DNA of 9,554 nt from Bacilli bacterium (GTDB lineage: Bacteria; Bacillota_I; Bacilli_A; RF39; UBA660). Below are positions 1 through 6,929 of this stretch, piece after piece (positions within the stretch are counted from its first letter, which is position 1; each line of letters begins with the position of its first letter). The stretch lies in NCBI GenBank assembly GCA_900771805.1, contig CAAGPL010000040.1, positions 1 through 9,554 on the forward strand. Direction: 5' to 3'. The notes under the pieces are model-generated. The model saw only the letters and a program-made list of their open reading frames with translations. It was not told the DNA's origin and made no database searches. Made by a program: the position numbers and the translations under genes.

Positions 1-821
1 TAATATTCTAATCTTTTTTCTTTTTTTACAATTACTGGAAGATATCCACTATTCATTAAAGATAAGTTCATAACTAATCTTGAAGTTCTACCATTACCAT
101 CAACAAATGGGTGTATTTTAACTAATTCTCCATGTAATAATGCTGCTCTAATAATTGGATGATATTTTTTCCAATCTTCATAGTTAATAATTAATTTTTC
201 CATTAATTCAGGAACAATTAAATAATCTGGTGGAATATGTGCAGCACCTTTTATTTTTACATTTTCATCTCTATATTTACCAGCATTATCATCATCAATT
301 TCTTTTAATACTAATTGATGAATATTTTTAATATTCCATTCAGTAATTGGTTCTTTATCTTTAATAAGATCATCTAAGAACAATATTGCTTGTTCATGAT
401 TAATTGCTTCTAAATGTTCTTTTAAAGATTTACCACCAACAGTAATACCTTCTAAAACAACTTGTGTTTCTCTTAAAGTTAGTGTATTTCCTTCTATACC
501 GTTACTATTATAAGTCCACTCTAAATTTATAGACTCTTTTAAAGATTTTAAAGTTTCTTTTGATATAGGTCTTTTAGAATTTAATTCTTTATTTAATTCA
601 TCAACTTTATCAAAATAATTATCAGGTAAATCAAATTTGAATTCTATATTATCTAATTTAACACTTCTTTTATCAGCTGGTTTATTAGCATTAATAGGAA
701 TATTCCAATTGTTACCTACTTTAACAGCACCTTCAATTCTTCCATTTTGTAATAATTGTCTTATTCTTCTTTCACTAATACCCCACTTTTTTACAGCATC
801 ATTTGTAGTCATAAATTCCAT
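1..821 (-). CDS. Fic family protein (class II, self-inhibited) with N-terminal HTH; 3' end outside the window
   Basis: Fic proteins usually transfer AMP from ATP to a hydroxyl side chain of a target protein. 273 codons are visible; the C-terminus lies beyond base 1. Residues 5-50 form an excisionase/MerR-like helix-turn-helix (KKWGISERRIRQL, then a wing with NNWNIP). The Fic core has the complete active-site loop HPFVDGNGRTSR at 237-248, with catalytic His237. An inhibitory (S/T)xxxE(G/N) motif, SNGIEG, lies at 106-111 upstream of the core, which marks a class II, self-inhibited Fic. The ATG at 821 has a strong GGAGGTG at 827-833. That site is inside the last codons of the preceding gene, whose stop is 2 nt before this ATG, so the two are probably translationally coupled. 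The HTH could bind the palindromes at 1171-1218 and autoregulate the operon; this is inference. The target protein is unknown. Confidence 0.93.
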   Translation of the reverse strand, partial: MEFMTTNDAVKKWGISERRIRQLLQNGRIEGAVKVGNNWNIPINANKPADKRSVKLDNIEFKFDLPDNYFDKVDELNKELNSKRPISKETLKSLKESINLEWTYNSNGIEGNTLTLRETQVVLEGITVGGKSLKEHLEAINHEQAILFLDDLIKDKEPITEWNIKNIHQLVLKEIDDDNAGKYRDENVKIKGAAHIPPDYLIVPELMEKLIINYEDWKKYHPIIRAALLHGELVKIHPFVDGNGRTSRLVMNLSLMNSGYLPVIVKKEKRLEY

Positions 822-823
822 AG

Positions 824-1147
824 TTACACCTCCAATTCATATTTTTCTACTATTTCATTATATTTATCGTGTCCACATTTCTTTATTAGATCATCTATGC
901 AAAGTGATTTATAATATGGTATTTTATTTTTTAAATCATCATCTGAAACCTTGTCAATACTTGAAAAAGAACCGTTTGGATTTGTTAAGTAAGATAATTC
1001 AAATACTAAAGATTTATATAAATATTTTGTTTGCAATTTTAATAATAAATCTTCTAACTTTTTTCTATCAAAATTAATTTTCAAGTCATTTAAATCTTTA
1101 ATATTATCAATCAATTCTTTAATTTCCTTTATTTCTATTAATTCCAT
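824..1147 (-). CDS. Unknown 107-residue protein, first gene of the fic operon
   Basis: I do not recognise this protein. It is small, rich in Lys, Asp, Glu and Leu, and predicted soluble, with a likely helical N-terminal half (ELIEIKEIKELIDNIKDLND) and no signal peptide or membrane segment. Two cysteines (in SLCIDDLIKKCGHD) sit near the C-terminus but form no recognisable metal site. I chose the ATG at 1147 because AGGGGTG (1154-1160) is 6 nt upstream; the in-frame GTG at 1156 lies inside that Shine-Dalgarno sequence. The gene directly follows a consensus promoter with only about 13 nt of leader, and its stop is 2 nt before fic. Linkage suggests it works with or regulates Fic. It lacks the (S/T)xxxE(G/N) antitoxin motif, which Fic carries itself, so a classical FicA-type antitoxin role is unlikely. 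Confidence 0.78.
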   Translation of the reverse strand: MELIEIKEIKELIDNIKDLNDLKINFDRKKLEDLLLKLQTKYLYKSLVFELSYLTNPNGSFSSIDKVSDDDLKNKIPYYKSLCIDDLIKKCGHDKYNEIVEKYELEV

Positions 1148-1153
1148 AATTTT

Positions 1154-1160
1154 CACCCCT
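1154..1160 (-). promoter_or_regulatory. Shine-Dalgarno AGGGGTG deciding the start of the 107-residue gene
   Basis: The site lies 6 nt before the ATG at 1147 and includes the alternative GTG at 1154-1156, which rules that GTG out as a start. It falls almost at the expected transcription start (about 1160), so the mRNA leader is extremely short. Confidence 0.75.
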
Positions 1161-1166
1161 GTTTAC

Positions 1167-1195
1167 ATTATACCGTTATCGGTAGTATTTGTCAA
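1167..1195 (-). promoter_or_regulatory. Perfect consensus sigma-A promoter of the fic operon
   Basis: On the minus strand a -35 of TTGACA (1190-1195) and a -10 of TATAAT (1167-1172) are separated by exactly 17 bp (1173-1189). All 12 consensus positions match. The expected start of transcription is around 1160. The spacer and the first two bases of the -10 are covered by an operator palindrome, so this intrinsically strong promoter should be repressible. Confidence 0.9.
1171..1184. promoter_or_regulatory. Operator copy 1, TACCGTTATCGGTA, overlapping spacer and -10
   Basis: Palindrome with arms TACCG/CGGTA around TTAT. It lies between the -35 and -10 of the fic operon promoter and overlaps two bases of the -10, the classic position for steric repression. 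The identical 14-mer recurs 34 bp upstream. The likely binder is the HTH domain of the Fic protein or an unseen regulator; this is inference. Confidence 0.8.
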
Positions 1196-1202
1196 TATAT
1201 TT

Positions 1203-1220
1203 TATACCGTTATCGGTATA
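1203..1220. promoter_or_regulatory. Operator copy 2, TATACCGTTATCGGTATA, upstream of -35
   Basis: Second exact copy of the 14-mer, here extended to an 18-bp palindrome with perfect 7-bp arms (TATACCG/CGGTATA). It starts 7 bp upstream of the -35. The centre-to-centre spacing to copy 1 is 34 bp, close to three helical turns, which puts both sites on about the same face of the DNA and would allow cooperative binding. Confidence 0.78.
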
Positions 1221-1301
1221 TTACTATGATATTCTAAAATTATATTTTGATACAAAAAATATATATACGTTCAAAATATATATGTTTTTTTAACATATTA
1301 A

Positions 1302-1360
1302 GACACTTACGACACTTGTTTTTGGTGGTACCTCAAATATTTAAGTGACGCAAGTGACGT
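1302..1360. repeat. Two pairs of 9-bp direct repeats in inverted orientation
   Basis: The left pair is GACACTTAC and GACACTTGT (1302-1319); the right pair is AAGTGACGC and AAGTGACGT (1343-1360). The right pair is the near reverse complement of the left: 13 of 16 positions match between GACACTTACGACACTT and GTCACTTGCGTCACTT. A 23-bp centre contains the palindrome GGTACC. The array ends 2 bp before the stop codon of the DUF262 gene and fills most of the spacer between the two operons. It has no T-run, so it is a poor terminator. Tandem short sites of this kind are typical of recombinase arm sites, iterons or operators; which one applies here is not determined. Confidence 0.7.
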
Positions 1361-1362
1361 AA

Positions 1363-3483
1363 TTATTGATTTTTCTTCGTCTCATATGTGATATTAATAT
1401 CAAAATCTAATTTCATTTTATTAATCATCCTCTGCATCAAAGATAATTTATGGCTAGTGCTTGTATTTTCTTCGACAAAAACTCCCTCAGTAAATTCATA
1501 AGGTGCTCTCATTTTCTCTGATAAGTATGATATTTGATCAGTTTGATAGCCATATTCTTTATTAACTTCTGCTGCTGATTTCATAAATAAGTCAGAATCA
1601 TAATTATATAGATATAAGAATACCTCCTCTAAAGCTTTATTCCAATTTGATAGTTTATTAAACGTTTCGTCATTTATAATTACTTCTAAAGGTTTAGTAA
1701 ATATAAAATCATCGGGATTAGCAATAGAATCATTATTTAAGTTTATGTGAAAATATACATCCTCATCTTCTGTAATTTCAAATTCAGGATATGGAAAAAT
1801 TTTAATAAATTCATTTGCCAGTTTAGCACTTCTTTTATCAATTTCTTCTTCATTCCATAGTTCTTTATTTAGGATATTAACATTCATCTTTATATGACTT
1901 GATTTATTTAAAATATCCTTTTTGTTTTTAAAATCTGTGTTTTTCATACTTGAATTATCTTTTGAATCAACCAAAGTTAAATTACCAATTCTATTAACAA
2001 CTTCTTCATATGTACTTCCTTCATTAATACATTTTATCCAATATTTTGTATCTTTTTGAGGCATAACATGTTCTATATTTAATTGTGAATATGGAATTCT
2101 TGATTCATTATTTTCAATTTTTTTCAAGACAAACGCTGTTGCTTCTCTAGAATATAAATTAGATTTATTAAATTCATCTTTTATTGTTTTATCATTTGGC
2201 ATATATTGATTAGTTAATCTAGTTTCAATAACAAAAGTTTTCATAACAGCGTTATAATAATTTTCACCATCATTATACTTTTTTAATATTTTTCCAAGCA
2301 TTGAGCCAAAAATATTTGAAATTGATTTCGTATCGAGTCCAGATATATTTCTTCTAACAATGTACGTAGTGAGTAGTTTAATAGTATTTATCATATCTTC
2401 CTCAGATATCGATTTTTCTTTATAATACAAGTTCATTGTCTCCATTAAAATAATGTGAGGCATATTTGTCTTTGCATTTCTATAATCTTCTAAAGCTAAT
2501 TCTACATTTTCACTGTCAGGTAGTTTTGATATATCTTTACAAATATAATAATAATATTTAGCATAATCCAAAATTTCGCTTAAAATATACTCTTCTGAAT
2601 TTTCTTTTAATAATTCGTCATATTTCAACTTAAATCTATCATATACTTCTTTTTCAGGAATAGTATTTCTTTCCTTTATTGAAATGTAAAATCTAAAAAA
2701 TTCTTTTAAATTTTTTGTTTCAACATATTCAAATTCAATTGGACTCCAATAATCCTCATATATTCTTGTTTGTGTTTCATTATCTTTATTCATCAAAACA
2801 AAATTTCTAATTAAATCTGCTGCAGTTAAATTAACTCCAGTTGAATTAATTGATTCAAAAACTTGTTGAGGATCTTCTTTTTTATCCAATTGTATCCAGA
2901 CAATTTTAAACTTGTCTATGGCACCAATTATTTGTTCAAAAGAATATTTGTCCTTCCAAATTGCAAGTTCTTTTTTAATTACATTATAAGCTTTTAAAAC
3001 ATTAGAATTTTGATCTGCATCTGTTAATTTTTCTAATTTATTGTCTTGAATTAATTTGTAAACATTATCATCACTAACTAATGGTTTTAGTCTATATCTA
3101 TCCATTTCTTCATTTGAATTAATAATATCTTCATCATTCAAAAGATATTTTTTTGAAATTATTTTCTCATTTTCAGAATATATTTGTTTCAAAGCTTGTA
3201 ATATCAAAAATATAGTAGTTAATCTTTGCTGTCCATCAATTACAGTCCATTCACTAAATGATCCTTTATGTAATGTATCAATATAAACAATACTACCAAA
3301 GAAGTGAAAGATATTCTCATCTTCATTATTATAGTATGGTATCATCTTTTCAATATCACTCATCAATTGAAGAACATTCTTTTTTTCCCAAACATAGTTT
3401 CTTTGATATATTGGTATAACAAATTGCGTACTATTATTGCCACCAATAAAACCGTTTAATATTTTTTTCTTTCCTACTTCCAT
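1363..3483 (-). CDS. GmrSD-like type IV restriction protein (DUF262-DUF1524)
   Basis: A single-chain GmrS-GmrD-type protein of 706 residues. In this family the DUF262 half is a nucleotide-driven, ParB/sulfiredoxin-like module and the DUF1524 half an HNH nuclease; known members cut DNA carrying modified bases, or in SspE and BrxU work beside other defence systems. DUF262 marks seen here are IPIYQRNYVW (23-32), IDGQQRLTT (82-90) and FESINSTGVNLTAADLIRN (209-227). The HNH core is NIEHVMPQ (His472) followed by RIGNLTLV (498-505, Asn501) and an Asn/Lys-rich stretch to about 525. Residues 565-706 form an extra C-terminal region I cannot name. The ATG at 3483 has TAGGAGAT at 3488-3495, which includes the stop codon of the upstream HNH gene. 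It is the last gene of the operon. The substrate modification is unknown. Confidence 0.9.
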   Translation of the reverse strand: MEVGKKKILNGFIGGNNSTQFVIPIYQRNYVWEKKNVLQLMSDIEKMIPYYNNEDENIFHFFGSIVYIDTLHKGSFSEWTVIDGQQRLTTIFLILQALKQIYSENEKIISKKYLLNDEDIINSNEEMDRYRLKPLVSDDNVYKLIQDNKLEKLTDADQNSNVLKAYNVIKKELAIWKDKYSFEQIIGAIDKFKIVWIQLDKKEDPQQVFESINSTGVNLTAADLIRNFVLMNKDNETQTRIYEDYWSPIEFEYVETKNLKEFFRFYISIKERNTIPEKEVYDRFKLKYDELLKENSEEYILSEILDYAKYYYYICKDISKLPDSENVELALEDYRNAKTNMPHIILMETMNLYYKEKSISEEDMINTIKLLTTYIVRRNISGLDTKSISNIFGSMLGKILKKYNDGENYYNAVMKTFVIETRLTNQYMPNDKTIKDEFNKSNLYSREATAFVLKKIENNESRIPYSQLNIEHVMPQKDTKYWIKCINEGSTYEEVVNRIGNLTLVDSKDNSSMKNTDFKNKKDILNKSSHIKMNVNILNKELWNEEEIDKRSAKLANEFIKIFPYPEFEITEDEDVYFHINLNNDSIANPDDFIFTKPLEVIINDETFNKLSNWNKALEEVFLYLYNYDSDLFMKSAAEVNKEYGYQTDQISYLSEKMRAPYEFTEGVFVEENTSTSHKLSLMQRMINKMKLDFDINITYETKKNQ

Positions 3484-3492
3484 AATTATCTC

Positions 3493-5025
3493 CTATAATG
3501 TTTCATATTCTGAAACAACATTTTTAAATATACTTTCTCTTTCACCTAAAAATACTTTTGTCTTTTCAGTCATTATACTAGCAATTAAACAATTAGGTTC
3601 TGATAAAAGTAAATAGTTTTTAATTATTTCACTATCATCTTTTTTTATAATTACTTTACCAAATTCACTGTCAAAACAATAATAATTTCTGTCAAAAAGT
3701 TCATGATGATTATTGCATAACCAAACTCCATTATCTCCAGAATTTGCTAAAACATATTTCTTGTAGAATAATTCATTAGTATGATCACAATCTTCAATCA
3801 AATCACTCATACATTCTTTATTAAGAACATTATTAAGTTTTGACGCATCCGAATTTTTAATTTCAGCAATTCCCCATAGATGAGCAGCTTCAAGTATCTC
3901 CTCAACTTCACAACCACACAAATAGCATTTTGTTTCTAAACCTTTAGCTCTCATATTATTTTTAAATAACTCTTGATTCCTAATTTCGTTTTTAGATTTT
4001 GCTGTTCTATACTGAGTTATTTCTCTATTAAATTGTTGACGGAACTCTTCACCCGTTTCGTATTTAATGTTTACACCAATTTTATTAAATAAATTTGTTA
4101 TTGTTTCTGGAAAATCCTCAGTAAATCTTGCATCTTCCGGTGGTTGCTCTAATCTAAAATTATATTTTTCTTTTGAAAAAACAAATTTAAGATTTTTACC
4201 CTCTTTTTCAGCCAAAGTATTAAGAGTCCACATTATAAGAAAATTATCATATGACTGTGCGCCTAATGTCTTAAAAGTATAAATATATTCTAAATCCGTC
4301 AAATCTACAAATGGCTCATCATTTTCATTGTTATTCGTTTCAATGTCAAATTTATGATCAATACATTTTATATAAGCCGGAATATTGGCACTATTTTTCT
4401 TTGATATTAAAATAATATCATTTATAAATTTATTAAAGGAAATGTACTCATAATTTCCAATATTTTCTTCTGGACTAAATCCTAATTGTTGAAATTCATC
4501 AAATGATATTTCGTCAATATTTAATATTTCAAATCCAACAGTGTATAATTCCCTATATGAAATTGTATTTGAAAGACTATGAGGATAACTTTTTGAATGT
4601 ACATCCAATAGATAGAAAAATAATTTTGTATTTGGATAATCATTTTTAGTATCATAGTACAAATCAAAAATTTTGTTTATACCCTGACATATATAAGTAT
4701 TTGAATGATAATCATCATTACCATATTTATAAGGTTTTATTCCTTTATCAGCTTCAACTTTTCTATCTTCATCAAAACCAGTATTTGAAAAACCTATAAC
4801 ATATGTAGGTATATCATCTACTAAAACTGTAATTGTTCTACTATGTCTTCCACTTGGTGCTCTTTGAGATTGTATTGTATCACCTGGTAATTCATCTATT
4901 GCAACTGTAATGTCTTCAGGATTAACATCAATGCCATCTTTTTTGAAAGCTCTTTTTACTGCATCCTTATAATATTTTTTATATGTTTCATAATTACAAT
5001 TAAAAATCTTAACTACTATTTTCAT
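3493..5025 (-). CDS. HNH restriction endonuclease, partner of the two-domain adenine methyltransferase
   Basis: A 510-residue protein with a C-terminal HNH nuclease of the HNH_2 type. CYLC (Cys367, Cys370) and Cys437-x-x-His440 look like a zinc site. AAHLWGI (His382), DNG (Asn432) and HHELFD (His441) look like the catalytic H-N-H. The first 340 or so residues match no family I recognise and presumably hold target recognition and dimerisation; a Lys/Arg/Asn-rich linker (about 340-366) joins the halves. The ATG at 5025 has AAGGAG at 5032-5037, overlapping the stop codon of the methyltransferase gene. Sitting directly after a double D12 methyltransferase, it is most simply the cognate endonuclease of a type II, probably type IIS, system. 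The nuclease fold is clear from motifs; target and cut position cannot be read from the sequence. Confidence 0.88.
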   Translation of the reverse strand: MKIVVKIFNCNYETYKKYYKDAVKRAFKKDGIDVNPEDITVAIDELPGDTIQSQRAPSGRHSRTITVLVDDIPTYVIGFSNTGFDEDRKVEADKGIKPYKYGNDDYHSNTYICQGINKIFDLYYDTKNDYPNTKLFFYLLDVHSKSYPHSLSNTISYRELYTVGFEILNIDEISFDEFQQLGFSPEENIGNYEYISFNKFINDIILISKKNSANIPAYIKCIDHKFDIETNNNENDEPFVDLTDLEYIYTFKTLGAQSYDNFLIMWTLNTLAEKEGKNLKFVFSKEKYNFRLEQPPEDARFTEDFPETITNLFNKIGVNIKYETGEEFRQQFNREITQYRTAKSKNEIRNQELFKNNMRAKGLETKCYLCGCEVEEILEAAHLWGIAEIKNSDASKLNNVLNKECMSDLIEDCDHTNELFYKKYVLANSGDNGVWLCNNHHELFDRNYYCFDSEFGKVIIKKDDSEIIKNYLLLSEPNCLIASIMTEKTKVFLGERESIFKNVVSEYETL

Positions 5026-5035
5026 ACACTACTCC

Positions 5036-6916
5036 TTAATAATTAACTACTATTATTTCTTGTCTATCTTGTCTATTTCTCTTAGTTATGGAACTATTTA
5101 CTATAACACGATAATTATTAGATTTTATCCACTTTGACAATGGTGTATTTGACTTTTGATCTCTATCTCTCATATTTGATAGCATAAATTTAATATCTTT
5201 AGAATTTAGTAAATCCAGAAAGTCTAGCAATTCTTGTTCCTGTTTTTCATCCCAACCATTAAATCCTCTTTTTCCATCATTATAAGCACCACAAGAAATT
5301 AGATAAGGTGGGTCGCAATAAACGAAATCATTTTTTTCTATATCTGGTAACAGTTTTTTATAATCCATAGATTTAAACACAATATTCATTCTCTTACTTC
5401 TATTAGAATAAGAAACAAGTTTTTCCAACATTTCTTGATTGTATCCTGAATTACCACATGGATTATTAAATTCCATTTTATTATTAAATCTTATTTGATG
5501 TTCAAATCCATAACAGATTAATAGATATAAATCCAAAGGATTTCTAGAACCTTTTTCCACACTATTATATTTATTTCTAAAATTGTTATATGACTCTTTA
5601 TTTTTCTTTTCTAAATTATATTTTTTAATTGTTTTCTCAATATAATTATAAGTTTGAAGAAAATCGTCATGAGTTATTTTTTCAAGTAAATCTCTTACTA
5701 CCCAATTAATATCATTATAAACAACTTTTTTTGAATTGATATTAAGTGATACTGTTCCACCACCACCAAACAAATCATAAAAAGTATCAATTTTTTTAGG
5801 TAAATTATTTTTTATTAAATCCAACACTTCGAATTTTCCACCGATATAATTTAAAGGACTGATGTATTTTGGATCATCTTTCTTCTCTATATAGAACAAC
5901 CATTCATAATGAGCCTTATTAACAGTATTTTCTTTTATTTCTCTAGCAACTGCCCTTGTGCTTTTATATTTAACAAATGATATTTCTTTAAATTCATATG
6001 TGCCATCTTTTGCATAACGTTTTAATACCTTTTCAATATATTCCTTGGACATAATACCAGCATCACTATAACTAAAAATAATATGTTTAAATTGAGCATT
6101 TGCAATTAATTTCTCAAATTCTTCATGGACAAGACCTTTTTTACACCAAGTAGAAATCTGATTGCCATTATCTCTATGTGCTCCTACTCCGTGCGTTTCA
6201 GGATTATCATTTTTAGCAATAGTTTCCAAAACATGATATTGACTAATATATTGTGTAGGTGTATATGGTGGATCCAAATATAAAATATCACCTTTAATTT
6301 TAGGTATTAAATCATTCACATCTTCTATATAAACTTCATTTAAATATTTAGAATTACTTGAAGATGTTTCAATAGGAATAAATTCCATTTTCTTTATTGC
6401 TCTAGGATCCCATATTTTCAAATATGCAGAATAAACACCAGCAACATTTGAAACTTTACTAACACTTTCTAATAGACTACCAATTAGATAGTATTTTTCG
6501 TTTTCATCTATTTTTTTAGTATCAAACCATTCATCTATAGTATTTCTAATCAAATCTATTAATTTTGCATTTTCATCAGAAAAATATTGTCTTCCAGAAA
6601 TTGTTGGCGCAAAATTATTATAACAGAAACCTGTAGTATAATTACTTGAATCAATATTATTAAAATAATCAAAAGGATCAAACCCAAGATTTTGGAAAAA
6701 AGTATTCTTATATTTTAATTTAGCATTTGATATTACATAAGAAGTATATAATGTGTCATTTGCAATTATTTCATATCTATCTTTAAAATAATCGCCCACT
6801 GTACATGTTCCTGCAAACGAATCGCAAAAAATCATACCTTTTTTAGTAAGTCCTTTTTTCACTAATAAACGCTCAAGTTTATTTAATAGTTTTGTTTTAT
6901 TTCCAATATATCTCAT
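5036..6916 (-). CDS. Two-domain D12 class N6-adenine DNA methyltransferase
   Basis: It transfers methyl groups from S-adenosylmethionine to adenine N6 and so protects host DNA from the linked endonuclease. The 626 residues hold two complete D12 (alpha-class, Dam-like) domains. Domain 1: MRYIGNK at 1-7, motif I DSFAGT at 32-37, motif IV DPPY at 215-218. Domain 2: NYIGGK at 356-361, motif I DLFGGGG at 381-387, DPPY at 535-538. A single-domain D12 enzyme is about 270-300 residues, so this is a true fusion as in M.FokI, where each half methylates one strand of a non-palindromic site. I start it at the ATG at 6916, where MRYIGNK begins and TAGGTGG (6923-6929) sits 6 nt away; an in-frame ATG at 6958 would add 14 unconserved residues and overlap the xre gene. 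It sits 10 nt after the regulator and 10 nt before the HNH gene. Confidence 0.93.
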   Translation of the reverse strand: MRYIGNKTKLLNKLERLLVKKGLTKKGMIFCDSFAGTCTVGDYFKDRYEIIANDTLYTSYVISNAKLKYKNTFFQNLGFDPFDYFNNIDSSNYTTGFCYNNFAPTISGRQYFSDENAKLIDLIRNTIDEWFDTKKIDENEKYYLIGSLLESVSKVSNVAGVYSAYLKIWDPRAIKKMEFIPIETSSSNSKYLNEVYIEDVNDLIPKIKGDILYLDPPYTPTQYISQYHVLETIAKNDNPETHGVGAHRDNGNQISTWCKKGLVHEEFEKLIANAQFKHIIFSYSDAGIMSKEYIEKVLKRYAKDGTYEFKEISFVKYKSTRAVAREIKENTVNKAHYEWLFYIEKKDDPKYISPLNYIGGKFEVLDLIKNNLPKKIDTFYDLFGGGGTVSLNINSKKVVYNDINWVVRDLLEKITHDDFLQTYNYIEKTIKKYNLEKKNKESYNNFRNKYNSVEKGSRNPLDLYLLICYGFEHQIRFNNKMEFNNPCGNSGYNQEMLEKLVSYSNRSKRMNIVFKSMDYKKLLPDIEKNDFVYCDPPYLISCGAYNDGKRGFNGWDEKQEQELLDFLDLLNSKDIKFMLSNMRDRDQKSNTPLSKWIKSNNYRVIVNSSITKRNRQDRQEIIVVNY

Positions 6917-6922
6917 ACTAAA

Positions 6923-6929
6923 CCACCTA
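6923..6929 (-). promoter_or_regulatory. Shine-Dalgarno TAGGTGG deciding the methyltransferase start
   Basis: It lies 6 nt before the ATG at 6916. Its first three bases are the TAG stop codon of the xre regulator gene (6927-6929), so ribosomes ending the regulator arrive exactly at the methyltransferase start site. Confidence 0.78.

Noticed and set aside
637..1077. Plus-strand open frame of 146 codons
   Set aside because: Antisense to the start of fic and the small upstream gene; hydrophobic low-complexity composition, no ribosome site, and it crosses the operon junction. A by-product of AT-rich sequence. The same applies to the plus-strand frames at 4067-4282, 7075-7356 and 8893-9144.
1268..1275. 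CGTTCAAA shared with 7539-7546, flanking the restriction operon, as an attachment-site duplication
   Set aside because: Eight identical bases between two AT-rich spacers is within chance, and the similarity does not extend convincingly to either side.
1280..1298. Inverted repeat ATATGTT/AACATAT with T5 loop as a terminator
   Set aside because: All but one pair per arm is A/T, it has no following T-run in either direction, and such repeats are expected by chance in this AT-rich spacer.
1302..1360. Repeat array as a CRISPR
   Set aside because: Units are only 9 bp, occur twice per orientation, and have no regular spacers or cas genes nearby.
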